DNA of 64,000 nucleotides from Pedobacter sp. BS3 (lineage in GTDB: Bacteria; Bacteroidota; Bacteroidia; Sphingobacteriales; Sphingobacteriaceae), in the NCBI RefSeq assembly GCF_008274585.1, contig NZ_VTRT01000001.1:1178001-1242000 (forward strand), given 5' to 3'. The stretch's first letter is position 1, and every line of letters begins with the position of its first letter. Of this stretch, positions 25,734-34,698 are shown in pieces. The notes under the pieces were generated by a model, which did not search any database, was not told where the DNA came from, and saw only the letters and a program-made list of their open reading frames with translations. The translations under genes and the position numbers were made by a program.

Positions 25734-25900
25734 TGCCAGGCTCATAATGAGCTGTCACTATCCCGCATAAGGTGGGACAAATAGCGTGGTTTATTTTTAA
25801 AAAGTTTAAACAGATTCTATATGCAAACCGTCTTGTAACTCGTTATTACCTTGTTGATTTTAAATGTTAACTGTTTTTACGTTTTGACTTCATATTAGTT

Positions 25901-26404
25901 ATGAGAAAATTGATCATTTTAATGCTGGCAGGATTCCTGTTTGCCTGTAATAACAACCCGCAGGTAAAAGAACAACAGCAGGTTGAGCAGCCATCGTATG
26001 ATACCAACCGGGCTCTTGGTCCGATAAATTTTGATATTTCGCCGCAGGAATATCCGGCCAAAGTACCCGGAACTTATATGCAGGTAGGCAGTTACCGTTA
26101 TGAATTGCAGCCGGGGTTTTCTAAAGCGGGGAAATTAACAGTATTAAGACTGCGCTCTTTATCCGAGTCGGCAGATAGAGTACAAAGTAAATTGTTTAAC
26201 CAGATGCAGAATTTACTTTCGGTATTAAAAACAGAGAACGGAGCGCCAACGGAAGATGCCGGCTTCCCGGATTTTAAAACGATGAAGAACGGTAGCACAG
26301 CCTGGAATTATACCTGGGAAAATCAGCCTAAAACCATTCATTTAGGACTTGAAAGGATAGCATCAGACGAGTATCGTGTGATCTGTGCGATAGAAAAGAA
26401 GTAA
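25901..26404 (+). CDS. Small lipoprotein of unknown function
   Basis: A 167-residue protein with a lipoprotein signal: 'LIILMLAGFLFACNNN' puts the lipobox Cys near residue 16. The mature part starts with a Q/E-rich stretch, then a compact domain ('YRYELQPGFSKAGKLTVLRL'; 'IHLGLERIASDEYRVICAIE'). I recognise no family. It is probably anchored in a membrane facing the periplasm. It is a single gene between the glycosyltransferase and dnaX. Confidence 0.7.
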   Translation: MRKLIILMLAGFLFACNNNPQVKEQQQVEQPSYDTNRALGPINFDISPQEYPAKVPGTYMQVGSYRYELQPGFSKAGKLTVLRLRSLSESADRVQSKLFNQMQNLLSVLKTENGAPTEDAGFPDFKTMKNGSTAWNYTWENQPKTIHLGLERIASDEYRVICAIEKK

Positions 26405-26541
26405 GATGCCGGAATTGGCTGCGACAGTTTCTGCATTTTTACCGGCAGAATAGCGGAAGCTGCCATCCAGGGCGCCCGACCGTATAACAAACCAACTGTC
26501 CAAACTTTCAACTCATCCTGAAAAGCATTACCTTCGTTGCG

Positions 26542-28347
26542 ATGGAAAATTTTATTGTTTCGGCCCGCAAGTATCGCCCGGTAACGTTCGAAAGCGTTGT
26601 TGGCCAGCAACATATTACCAACACGCTTAAAAATGCCATTAAAAATAATCAGCTGGCACAGGCATTTTTATTCTGCGGTCCGCGGGGTGTAGGTAAAACC
26701 ACCTGTGCCCGTATCCTGGCAAAAACCATCAACTGCCAGAATCTTTCCGCGAACATTGAACCCTGTGGCCAGTGCGATTCCTGCCGTTCCTTTCAGAATG
26801 GTAATTCCTTTAATATCCATGAGCTGGATGCAGCATCAAATAACTCGGTAGATGATATCCGCAGCCTCATTGAGCAGGTGCGCATACCTCCGCAAGCCGG
26901 TAAATATAAAATTTACATTATTGACGAGGTTCACATGCTGTCGCAGGCGGCGTTCAATGCCTTTTTGAAAACGCTGGAAGAGCCGCCCAACTATGCCATT
27001 TTCATTCTGGCAACAACCGAAAAGCATAAAATACTGCCAACCATATTATCCCGTTGCCAGATATTTGACTTCAACCGTATTCGTGTAGAGGATATGGCGG
27101 CGCACCTGGCATCGATAGCGAATAAAGAGAATGTAAATTTCGACCAGGACGGGTTGCACCTCATCGCCCAAAAAGCTGATGGCGGCTTGCGTGATGCACT
27201 TTCCATGTTCGACCAGATCGTGAGCTTCTCAAACCGGAATGTTACCTACAAATCGGTTATCGATAACCTGAACATCCTGGATTACGATTATTATTTCCGG
27301 ATAACCGATGCGTTGCTGGCGCAGGATGTAGCCGGGGCGCTGGTAATTTTTGATGATATCCTGGCCAACGGTTTTGACGGCAATCATTTTATCAATGGTC
27401 TGGCATCGCATTTCAGGAATTTGCTGGTAGGTAAAGATCCGGCCACGCTTAAATTACTGGAGGTGAGCGAAGGTATTCGCCAGAAGTATTTACAGCAGTC
27501 GCAGGCCGTTTCGGTATCGTTTCTGCTTTCTGCGCTCAGCATTGCCAACCAGTGCGATTTAAATTATAAGCTGAGCAAAAATCAGCGGTTACAGGTTGAG
27601 CTTTCGCTGATAAAAATGTGTCACATTGCATCAGCCTTAGACTTAACGGTTTCTGACGAAGCCCTAAAAAAAAAACCTGATGCAGTAGCTCCGAAACCGG
27701 AGCCGCAGCCAGTTAAGGAGCAGGCTGCTCCCGTTCAGGAAACCCAGCCGCCGCTTCCGGTAGTGAAAGAGCCGGAGCCTGTTTATGCGGCTACAAACAA
27801 TCAGCCTGAAAAACCTTCGGAAGCCACCTCCCTGGAAGTAACGGCTGTTAAGCCCAAAATAGTTATTCAGAAACCTAACCTTTCGGCAGCGCCTTCTATT
27901 ATCCCAAACCTGAATGACCTGACGTCGAATACGGGCCCACAGGCCTCGGATGAACCGCAATACATCATCGGCGAAAATCGCAATCCCTTTACACAGGATG
28001 AATTTCTGAAACTCTGGAACCAGTACGCCAACCAGGCCAAGGAGCAGGCTAAGCTGAATTTGTTTACCCTGATGACAGCCAATGCACCGGTTTTGAAAGA
28101 GGATTTTATCATTGAGGTATGTATTGAGAATAAGATACAGGAGAACCTGCTGCTCAATGAGAAGATCGACCTGCTGAACTTTCTCCGGGTAAAACTGCAG
28201 AATTTCGCTATTGATGTTATTCCCAGGCAGGTAGAACAAACCGTTAAAAAGCGGTTGTATACCTCTACCGAAAAATACCAGCACATGGTTGAGAAAAACC
28301 CTGTGCTGGAAGAATTCCGGAAGCGGTTTAACTTAGGGTTGGAGTAA
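26542..28347 (+). CDS. dnaX: DNA polymerase III subunit gamma/tau
   Basis: A 601-residue clamp-loader ATPase. 'VGQQHITNTLKNAI' and Walker A 'GPRGVGKTTCARIL' (near 44-57) are followed by the four-Cys zinc site spanning 'NCQNLSANIEPCGQCDSC', Walker B 'IYIIDEVHML' and the sensor 1 'ATTEKHKILPTILSRCQIF'. The C-terminal third is rich in Pro, Glu and Ala (about 370-460), then a tau-like domain. It loads the sliding clamp and couples polymerase to helicase. No recR/ybaB neighbours. TACCTTCG just before the ATG is a weak -7 element. An A9 run at 27667-27675 lies in the linker region, a potential slippage site for a shorter gamma form. Confidence 0.93.
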   Translation: MENFIVSARKYRPVTFESVVGQQHITNTLKNAIKNNQLAQAFLFCGPRGVGKTTCARILAKTINCQNLSANIEPCGQCDSCRSFQNGNSFNIHELDAASNNSVDDIRSLIEQVRIPPQAGKYKIYIIDEVHMLSQAAFNAFLKTLEEPPNYAIFILATTEKHKILPTILSRCQIFDFNRIRVEDMAAHLASIANKENVNFDQDGLHLIAQKADGGLRDALSMFDQIVSFSNRNVTYKSVIDNLNILDYDYYFRITDALLAQDVAGALVIFDDILANGFDGNHFINGLASHFRNLLVGKDPATLKLLEVSEGIRQKYLQQSQAVSVSFLLSALSIANQCDLNYKLSKNQRLQVELSLIKMCHIASALDLTVSDEALKKKPDAVAPKPEPQPVKEQAAPVQETQPPLPVVKEPEPVYAATNNQPEKPSEATSLEVTAVKPKIVIQKPNLSAAPSIIPNLNDLTSNTGPQASDEPQYIIGENRNPFTQDEFLKLWNQYANQAKEQAKLNLFTLMTANAPVLKEDFIIEVCIENKIQENLLLNEKIDLLNFLRVKLQNFAIDVIPRQVEQTVKKRLYTSTEKYQHMVEKNPVLEEFRKRFNLGLE

Positions 28348-28813
28348 ATTCTATGGTGTAAGCTCCGGCTTAGTATGATTACTTAAACCTTCTGGCTAAA
28401 AGACCTAAGGGTGACTCAAAAGTCAGCAAAACCATCAATTTATAGTCACGCTGACCCCGAAGTCTCGGGGGAAGCGCCTGTAGTCATGATGAACCAATCC
28501 TTCGACTAAGCTCAGGATGACACCATAAGAGGCTTTTGAAACACCCTTAGGCCTCCCTTTATCAACCACGCGATGCGATCGCTGTTTCCGGCCATTCGTG
28601 TTTGCAAACGCGGACGATCAGATGTCGTTCTGATACTTCTTTATTAACGCAGACAGCGTTCTGAACGCTGTCTGCGTTGAGCTATGCTTAATGGGTTCTG
28701 ACGCAAGATAAAGCGTTTTGTCCTGTACCTTAATACCATTCTGCGATACAATCGCTGTTTTTCACCATCCGTGTTGCAAATGCGGACGATCAAAAGATGA
28801 TCAGAATAGTTGC
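28348..28813. repeat. Intergenic region packed with hairpin elements
   Basis: No gene is seen. Elements: CCCCGA-agtc-TCGGGG (28455-28470); an element with TTCGACTAAGCTCAGGATGA (about 28500-28525); a near-perfect hairpin with 15-bp arms AACGCAGACAGCGTT and a 3-nt loop (28646-28678), related to 18392-18422; and two copies of a GCGATCGCTGTTT...GCGGACGATCA unit (about 28572-28625 and 28742-28795), which recurs at about 32299. Most look like REP/BIME-type sequences. Confidence 0.6.
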
Positions 28814-31252
28814 CTAAGCCGGTTCAGCGATATCAAATTTTTCGGCTTCCGCTATAGCGTTTACCGTCTTGAAAAACGAATCGGGCGTTACTGAAATACT
28901 GTCGATGCCTGCTGCGACCAGGAATTGGGCAAAGTCGGGGAAATCGGACGGCCCTTGTCCGCAAATACCCACTTTAATACCTGCTTTCTTAGCCGAGCGG
29001 ATAAGCATATCGATCATTGTTTTCACCGCCCTATCACGCTCATCGTAAATATGCGATACCAGCGATGAATCCCGGTCAAGCCCTAACACCAGTTGGGTAA
29101 GATCGTTAGAGCCAATAGAAAATCCATCAATATACTGCGCAAATTCATCGGCCATCAGCACGTTAGAAGGAAGTTCGGCCATCAGGTAAACCTCCAGCCC
29201 GTTTTCTCCACGCTTAAGTCCAAATTCATTCATGGTTTGATAAACAAGCTGCAATTCCTTCACTGTGCGGCAAAAAGGGATCATCACTACTACATTGCTT
29301 AAGCCCATTTCGTTGCGTACCTTGCGGATTGCGGTGCACTCTAAGCCAAAGGCCTCTTTGTATTCAGGAGAATAGTACCGTGAGGCTCCCCGCCAGCCGA
29401 TCATTGGGTTTTCTTCCTGCGGCTCAAAATGTTCGCCACCCAGCAAGTTGTAATATTCATTGCTTTTAAAGTCAGAAAAGCGCACGATCACCTTATTTGG
29501 ATAAGCTGATGCTGCGATACGGGCAATGCCGTAGGAAAGTTTTTCAATAAAGAACTCCCGCTCGCTGTCAAAGCCCCGGCATAGATCGGCAATCTGCTCA
29601 GATAAGGCTGCATCGCCTAACTGTTTGTGATGTATCAGCGCCAGCGGGTGTATTTTGATATAATTATTGATGATAAACTCTTCGCGTGCAAGCCCAATGC
29701 CCGAAGCCGGGAAGCCGGAAAACCGGAAAGCATGATCCGGCGAAGCCACATTCAGCATAACAGGTGTTTTAATAGCAGGCAGGTTATTCAAGTCGAATTC
29801 CTGTGGCGTGAAGTTTATTTTACCATCGTAGATAATTCCGGTATTTCCCTGGGCACACGAAGCGGTAACCAGTTGCCCGTTTGATAGTAATTCGGTGGCA
29901 TTGCCACAGCCAACAATAGCCGGTATTCCCAATTCGCGGGCAACAATGGCCGCGTGGCAGGTTCGGCCGCCTTTATTGGTGATAATGGCCGATGCCTGTT
30001 TCATTACCGGTTCCCAGTCGGGGTCGGTCATATCGGTTACCAATACGTCGCCCTTGGTAAAGTGGATATCCTGATCGCCGGTTCTGTCAAGTAGAATATT
30101 TACTCGTCCACTGGCAATTTTACTGCCTACCGCAATGCCCGTTAAGATGATCTTTTCAGAATCAGCCGGCTCATCGATCTGATATTCAATAATGCGTTGT
30201 GCCTTTTTCTGTGAGTGAATAGTTTCAGGCCGGGCCTGAACAATAAACAGCTCGCCTGTTTTGCCGTCAACGGCCCATTCCACATCCATCGGGCACCAGC
30301 GTTGTTTAAGTGTGCTGTAGTAGTTCTCAATAATGCTTACCCAGTTTGCCAGCTGCAGAATCATCGCATCAGGAATGCAGAACTGGTTAAAGTGTTCCGG
30401 TGTAACCGGTACGATCTTTACGCGTTCGCCGGGAACATCCGAGTAAACCATTTTTTTATCTTTTACGCCCAGCTTCTTTTCAATGATGGCTTTGTAGCCC
30501 TGCTTCAGCGCAGGTTTAAAAACAATGAACTCATCCGGAGACACAGCGCCCTGTACTACCATCTCTCCAAGGCCATACGAACCGTTGATGATCACCACAT
30601 CTTTAAACCCGCTTTCGGTGTCCAGCGAGAAGGCCACACCCGATGCTCCCAGGTCTGAACGCACCATTTTTTGCACGCAAACCGATAAACCTATCTGGAA
30701 ATGATCGTAGCCAAAACTTTGCCGGTAACTGATGGCCCGGTCGGTGAATAAGGATGCAAAACATTGCTTAACGGTGCTTAAAACGGCTTCGACACCGTTT
30801 ACATTCAGAAAAGTTTCCTGCTGTCCGGCAAAAGAAGCGTCTGGCAGATCCTCGGCGGTAGCCGATGACCGTACGGCAACATCCACATCTTGCTGTTTGT
30901 AATGTTTGCATAAGCTGTTATATGCTGCCGTGATTTGCACTGTCAGTTCAGGCGGGAATGTTCCTTCGGTGATCAGCGCCCTGACCTGCGCCCCGGTTTT
31001 CTTTAAAGAATCTACACTATCGGGAATAATACTGTTAATAGCTGCTTTAATGCGGTTTTCCAGGTTGTTGAACTGAATGTAGCTTTTATAAGCCCCCACG
31101 GTAATTACAAAACCGCCCGGGATGCGAATGCCCAGGTTGGAAAGATGTTGCAGCATCTCGCCTAAGGATGCGTTTTTGCCTCCTGCTATGTCAATGTCAT
31201 GAATGCCTACCTCGCTAAGGTTGAGAATGAACGGTGTTGCTTGTATATTCAT
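28814..31252 (-). CDS. ppsA: Phosphoenolpyruvate synthase
   Basis: An 812-residue protein in the usual three-domain order. The N-terminal nucleotide-binding domain has 'GGKNASLGEMLQHL' (about 24-37) and 'VAVRSSATAEDLPDASFAGQ'. The phospho-His domain carries 'NKGGRTCHAAIVARELGIPA' (catalytic His near residue 435). The C-terminal PEP/pyruvate barrel shows 'GLARGE/EEFI' as 'GLAREEFI', 'SDFKSNEYYNLLGG' and 'GSNDLTQLVLGLDRDSS'. It makes PEP from pyruvate with ATP for gluconeogenesis. It is monocistronic. A TACCTTTG -7 element lies close upstream. Confidence 0.95.
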   Translation of the reverse strand: MNIQATPFILNLSEVGIHDIDIAGGKNASLGEMLQHLSNLGIRIPGGFVITVGAYKSYIQFNNLENRIKAAINSIIPDSVDSLKKTGAQVRALITEGTFPPELTVQITAAYNSLCKHYKQQDVDVAVRSSATAEDLPDASFAGQQETFLNVNGVEAVLSTVKQCFASLFTDRAISYRQSFGYDHFQIGLSVCVQKMVRSDLGASGVAFSLDTESGFKDVVIINGSYGLGEMVVQGAVSPDEFIVFKPALKQGYKAIIEKKLGVKDKKMVYSDVPGERVKIVPVTPEHFNQFCIPDAMILQLANWVSIIENYYSTLKQRWCPMDVEWAVDGKTGELFIVQARPETIHSQKKAQRIIEYQIDEPADSEKIILTGIAVGSKIASGRVNILLDRTGDQDIHFTKGDVLVTDMTDPDWEPVMKQASAIITNKGGRTCHAAIVARELGIPAIVGCGNATELLSNGQLVTASCAQGNTGIIYDGKINFTPQEFDLNNLPAIKTPVMLNVASPDHAFRFSGFPASGIGLAREEFIINNYIKIHPLALIHHKQLGDAALSEQIADLCRGFDSEREFFIEKLSYGIARIAASAYPNKVIVRFSDFKSNEYYNLLGGEHFEPQEENPMIGWRGASRYYSPEYKEAFGLECTAIRKVRNEMGLSNVVVMIPFCRTVKELQLVYQTMNEFGLKRGENGLEVYLMAELPSNVLMADEFAQYIDGFSIGSNDLTQLVLGLDRDSSLVSHIYDERDRAVKTMIDMLIRSAKKAGIKVGICGQGPSDFPDFAQFLVAAGIDSISVTPDSFFKTVNAIAEAEKFDIAEPA

Positions 31253-31268
31253 TGCAATTTGTTTTTTA

Positions 31269-31276
31269 CAAAGGTA
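31269..31276 (-). promoter_or_regulatory. -7 promoter element (TACCTTTG) for ppsA
   Basis: On the minus strand TACCTTTG matches TAnnTTTG exactly and ends 16 nt before the ATG at 31252. No clear -33 TTTG was found at the usual distance. Confidence 0.45.
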
Positions 31277-31375
31277 GGGTGGGCATTACATTGTCTTTGC
31301 CGGGATGTTAACCAATTTTGATACTATCTTAACCTATATTTTGAATATATTCATATTATTGAGTTAATTTGATAC

Positions 31376-32248
31376 GTGAATAATGCTTTACTTCATACCG
31401 TTCCTGTTGCACCCGAGCACTCCTTTAGTGTACAGGCGTTTATTGGCCCGGCCTTTTATAACCAATGGCATTATCATAAAGAGATAGAGCTGGCCTATAT
31501 TGTAGAGGGTACGGGAACACGGTTTATCGGTGATTCTATTGAAAATCTGAATGAGGGAGATCTGCTGTTGATCGGTGCAAACATGCCGCACATGTTTCGC
31601 AGTGATGATAAATATTATGAGAATAAGCCGGAGCTGATTGCAGAAGCAATTATTGTGCATTTTCTGCCCGAAACGTTAGGCGCTTCTTTTCTCAATCTTC
31701 CGGAAAATAAAGCGATCGGACAGTTGTTGAAAAAAGCAGCGCACGGTATCCTGGTACAAGGTAACACCCGGACAGCGGCTATTGAGCTGATCAGGTCTAT
31801 GCGTTATGCCCGCAACGGCGAACGTATTATCAAACTGTTGCAGGTGCTGCACCTCATTGCCGAATCTCAGGAAATGAAGCTATTGTCTAATAAAGCATTT
31901 CAACATGCCTTTAATAAATCGGATGAAAACCGCTTGAACCGGGTGTATCATTATACGCTGAATAATTTCTCGCGGCCTATTACCTTGCAGGAAATTGCCG
32001 ATGTGATTTATATGTGCCCGCATTCATTTTGCCGTTATTTTAAATCCCGGACCAAGAAACGGTACTCGCAGTTCTTGCTTGAGATCAGGGTTAGCCATGC
32101 CTGCAAATTATTAATGGAAACCGATTACAGTATGTATGTGGTGTGCCACGAAAGCGGGTTTAACAATCTATCAAATTTTAACCGGCATTTTAAGCTGATT
32201 ACCGGGAAAACACCGCTGGAGTATAAGAAAGGATTTCAGGGTGTATAA
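31376..32248 (+). CDS. AraC-family regulator with N-terminal cupin
   Basis: A 290-residue protein. The N-terminal cupin ('FIGPAFYNQWHYHKEIELAY', 'EGDLLLIGANMPHMFRSDD') has the His-rich metal/ligand site typical of sugar-responsive AraC regulators. The C-terminal HTH pair shows 'ITLQEIADVIYMCPHSFCRY' and 'VCHESGFNNLSNFNRHFK'. The start is GTG; no in-frame ATG is near. It is divergent from ppsA and precedes two tandem FG-GAP protein genes on the same strand (290 bp away, repeats between). Control of those genes or of ppsA is possible but unproven. Confidence 0.88.
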   Translation: MNNALLHTVPVAPEHSFSVQAFIGPAFYNQWHYHKEIELAYIVEGTGTRFIGDSIENLNEGDLLLIGANMPHMFRSDDKYYENKPELIAEAIIVHFLPETLGASFLNLPENKAIGQLLKKAAHGILVQGNTRTAAIELIRSMRYARNGERIIKLLQVLHLIAESQEMKLLSNKAFQHAFNKSDENRLNRVYHYTLNNFSRPITLQEIADVIYMCPHSFCRYFKSRTKKRYSQFLLEIRVSHACKLLMETDYSMYVVCHESGFNNLSNFNRHFKLITGKTPLEYKKGFQGV

Positions 32249-32537
32249 TATCTTGTACTATAACCCAATGTACTGATAGCTCAGGTTTGAATAATCTATG
32301 CGATGCAATCGCTGTTTTCTACCATCCGCGTTGCAAACGCGGGCGAGCAGGTTGCAAATGCAGATGATCAGAGGGAATTATAAGCCGGAGGCTTAATAGT
32401 TGCCGGGCGAAGCTGGAGCTTCGCCCGATCGGTTTTCCTGATAATATCCTACAAAAACAGGAAAATAAACGACAATAACGATACAGGTAAGATAGCTAAC
32501 TTGGTAGCTTGAATACCAATTGTAATACCAGTCAGAA
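32249..32537. repeat. Intergenic hairpin elements before the FG-GAP gene
   Basis: No gene. It contains the GCGATGCAATCGCTGTTTT...GCAAACGCGGGCGA unit (about 32299-32350, also at 28572 and 28742) and a hairpin GGGCGAAGCtggaGCTTCGCCC (about 32404-32425, related to 1617 and 7685). TTGGTA...TACCAA near 32500-32520 is a short inverted repeat just upstream of the gene. Confidence 0.55.
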
Positions 32538-34544
32538 ATGGTGAGGAAAACAGTTCATTTTGGCGTAACCCTGTTGTTATGTTTAGGATGTGCAGCTACG
32601 GTCAGTGCACAGCAAGCCACCTATTCCATTAATCGCGACAGAAGCAATAAACAATTGCAAAGCGGTAGCCCTATATTAACGGGCGCTGATATCGGACGGT
32701 TCGTGCTGCCATCGCTTACCGGCTATGTTATGGGCGTGGCAACTGTAGGGCAGAATAATAATCCCTCCTTATTTCTGCAAAGCGATAAGCGAAGCCCCGG
32801 CACATATTATTACACATTTAAGCGATTTACTGAAAAAGGTGAGCCGGTTTTTTCGCAGGGTGTCAGGCTGTATCTTCCATTTGAAGATACGGGTGAAAAC
32901 AGAGGTGTTATCTTACAGGATTCGAAGCATAACATCTGGGGATTCTGGCGGTTCTCAAAGGTACTGAAATATGCCAGGTTCAATGCCGCTTCGGGTCAGT
33001 TTGGGGATCTGCAAACCCTTGCCGTTAAAGGCTTGCCCCGTAATTTTTCAACATTCGGGGTAACAGAAACCAGTAAAGGAAAATTTCTTTTTGTATTTGC
33101 TGTAGGTAAGCCGGGTGTGTTCAGTGATCCTAAGCAAGGCCCGGATAGCGCTTATTACACGTCCGAAGGTTTCTGGCCCTTTGATTTGCCTTCTGCCGGA
33201 GTTTATGGGGCTTTAACCAATGATTTTACCCGAACAGAATCGCTGAATGCCGTCGTCCTGACCGGTTTAGATGAAGCATTATTCAGCTTTAGCGGTTTTA
33301 CCTCGTATCGTGAAGGCCAAACAGCTTATGTGGTTGGCGGAGTGCGCATGGGTAATTTCCTGGCTTATACATTAGATGAGAATAAAGGAATTTTTGACAA
33401 AAAGAGGTATCTGGTTGGTACAGATGAGGTGTTGCTGCGTCAGCCGGGTGTGAATGCTTTTCCGGCATATTGCAAAATGCCGGGTAATAAAGAAGGGATC
33501 ATTGCTTCCGGCGAAGGCGGGATCTGTTTTTATGAGAATATCCACCGGAGTGATAGCAAGGGCAACCCGGTGTTCAGCGATCCGGTTTACCTGATGCAGG
33601 AAGACCCTGAATTATACGGTGGTTCGCTGGTAGTGCCGAGCCTGGCAGACTGGGATGGCGATGGCGTGACCGACATGATATCGGGAGCTTCATCCGGACA
33701 TATCTTTTTCTTTAAAAATACCGGAACAAATAGTAAGCCCGCTTTTCAGTCGCCGGTACCGTTAAAAGCAGGTGGCAGGGAAATTCATATACAGCCTGGC
33801 TACCGCGAAGATATTCAGGGGCCTGGCGAAGCCCGCTGGGGCTACACATGCCCGACAGTAATAGATTGGAATGATGATGGCTTGCCGGATATCCTTACCG
33901 GCGATAGTCGCGGGAAGTTCATGGTGTTTATAAATACCGGCACTAAGGCGCAACCTCGTTTAGAGCCGGAACATCCGCTGTATATGGATGGCATGAATGT
34001 GCATGGAGGCTGGCGGGTAAGACCCGGAGCGGGTAAGCTGAACGGAAAGATGGCTTATATCATTCTTGATCGTGACAACGAGTTTCACCTGTACCGGCAG
34101 TTGGATCAATATAACCTGGAAGATGGTGGCAAGCTGATGATGAGCGATGGCAAATACATTAAGGCAAACCGCAGGCCAGGTGGGCAGGTTGGTCGCATGA
34201 AGATTGACCTGGTAGACTGGGATGGCGATGGTGTGAAGGATTTACTGGTTGGTACAGGACGCAGCGCCTCGGTACCTAATCCGGTTAATGGTTTGCCCTA
34301 TAACCGGGCAAAGAAAAATGAGGGCGCCGCGGTTCTGTTTCTGAAAAATGCAGGCACTGAAGCCAAACCGGTCTTTGAATTCCCCAAGATGATGGAATTT
34401 AAGGGAAAAGACATTCTGCTGGGCGCACATTCCTGTTCACCGGCTGCCACCTATATTGGCGGCGATGGTAAAAGCCTGAATCTTGTTGTAGGGACAGAAT
34501 ACGGCACGTATATGTTCTATGACCGCAAGGATTTGTCGTGGTAA
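32538..34544 (+). CDS. Exported FG-GAP/VCBS-like repeat protein, copy 1
   Basis: A 668-residue protein with a signal peptide (about 1-24, ending TVSAQ). FG-GAP-like beta-propeller repeats carry calcium-binding DxDxDG loops: 'LADWDGDGVTDMISGASSGH', 'VIDWNDDGLPDILTGDSRGK' and 'LVDWDGDGVKDLLVGTG'. It should sit in the periplasm or on the surface; no T9SS sorting domain or lipobox is visible. It is closely related along its length to the next gene. Proteins like this accompany polysaccharide utilisation in Bacteroidetes, but no catalytic residues are recognisable. A tandem duplication is evident; function unknown. Confidence 0.8.
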   Translation: MVRKTVHFGVTLLLCLGCAATVSAQQATYSINRDRSNKQLQSGSPILTGADIGRFVLPSLTGYVMGVATVGQNNNPSLFLQSDKRSPGTYYYTFKRFTEKGEPVFSQGVRLYLPFEDTGENRGVILQDSKHNIWGFWRFSKVLKYARFNAASGQFGDLQTLAVKGLPRNFSTFGVTETSKGKFLFVFAVGKPGVFSDPKQGPDSAYYTSEGFWPFDLPSAGVYGALTNDFTRTESLNAVVLTGLDEALFSFSGFTSYREGQTAYVVGGVRMGNFLAYTLDENKGIFDKKRYLVGTDEVLLRQPGVNAFPAYCKMPGNKEGIIASGEGGICFYENIHRSDSKGNPVFSDPVYLMQEDPELYGGSLVVPSLADWDGDGVTDMISGASSGHIFFFKNTGTNSKPAFQSPVPLKAGGREIHIQPGYREDIQGPGEARWGYTCPTVIDWNDDGLPDILTGDSRGKFMVFINTGTKAQPRLEPEHPLYMDGMNVHGGWRVRPGAGKLNGKMAYIILDRDNEFHLYRQLDQYNLEDGGKLMMSDGKYIKANRRPGGQVGRMKIDLVDWDGDGVKDLLVGTGRSASVPNPVNGLPYNRAKKNEGAAVLFLKNAGTEAKPVFEFPKMMEFKGKDILLGAHSCSPAATYIGGDGKSLNLVVGTEYGTYMFYDRKDLSW

Positions 34545-34559
34545 TGAAGATAATTCAAT

Positions 34560-34672
34560 GGGACTCGTTTGCAACGAGTGCCTATTCTGTTGTGATTGCA
34601 TCGCAAACAAACATAATCTTTGGCGTTATAAACGCCGTTTAATAAAGCACTCGTTGCAAACGAGCGCTAACC
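34560..34672. repeat. Palindromic element of the CTCGTTTG...GAGCGCTAAC family
   Basis: Begins ACTCGTTTGCAACGAGTGCC and ends ACGAGCGCTAAC. It contains GGCGTTataAACGCC and an inner CACTCGTTGCAAACGAG. It lies in the gap between the two FG-GAP genes and matches the two elements at 18361-18564. Confidence 0.65.
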
Positions 34673-34698
34673 GGTAAAAACATAATATTAGAAAGAAT

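Noticed and set aside
27664-28286. Minus-strand frames opposite the C-terminal third of dnaX
   Set aside because: Antisense to the low-complexity linker of dnaX, composition odd and no family match.
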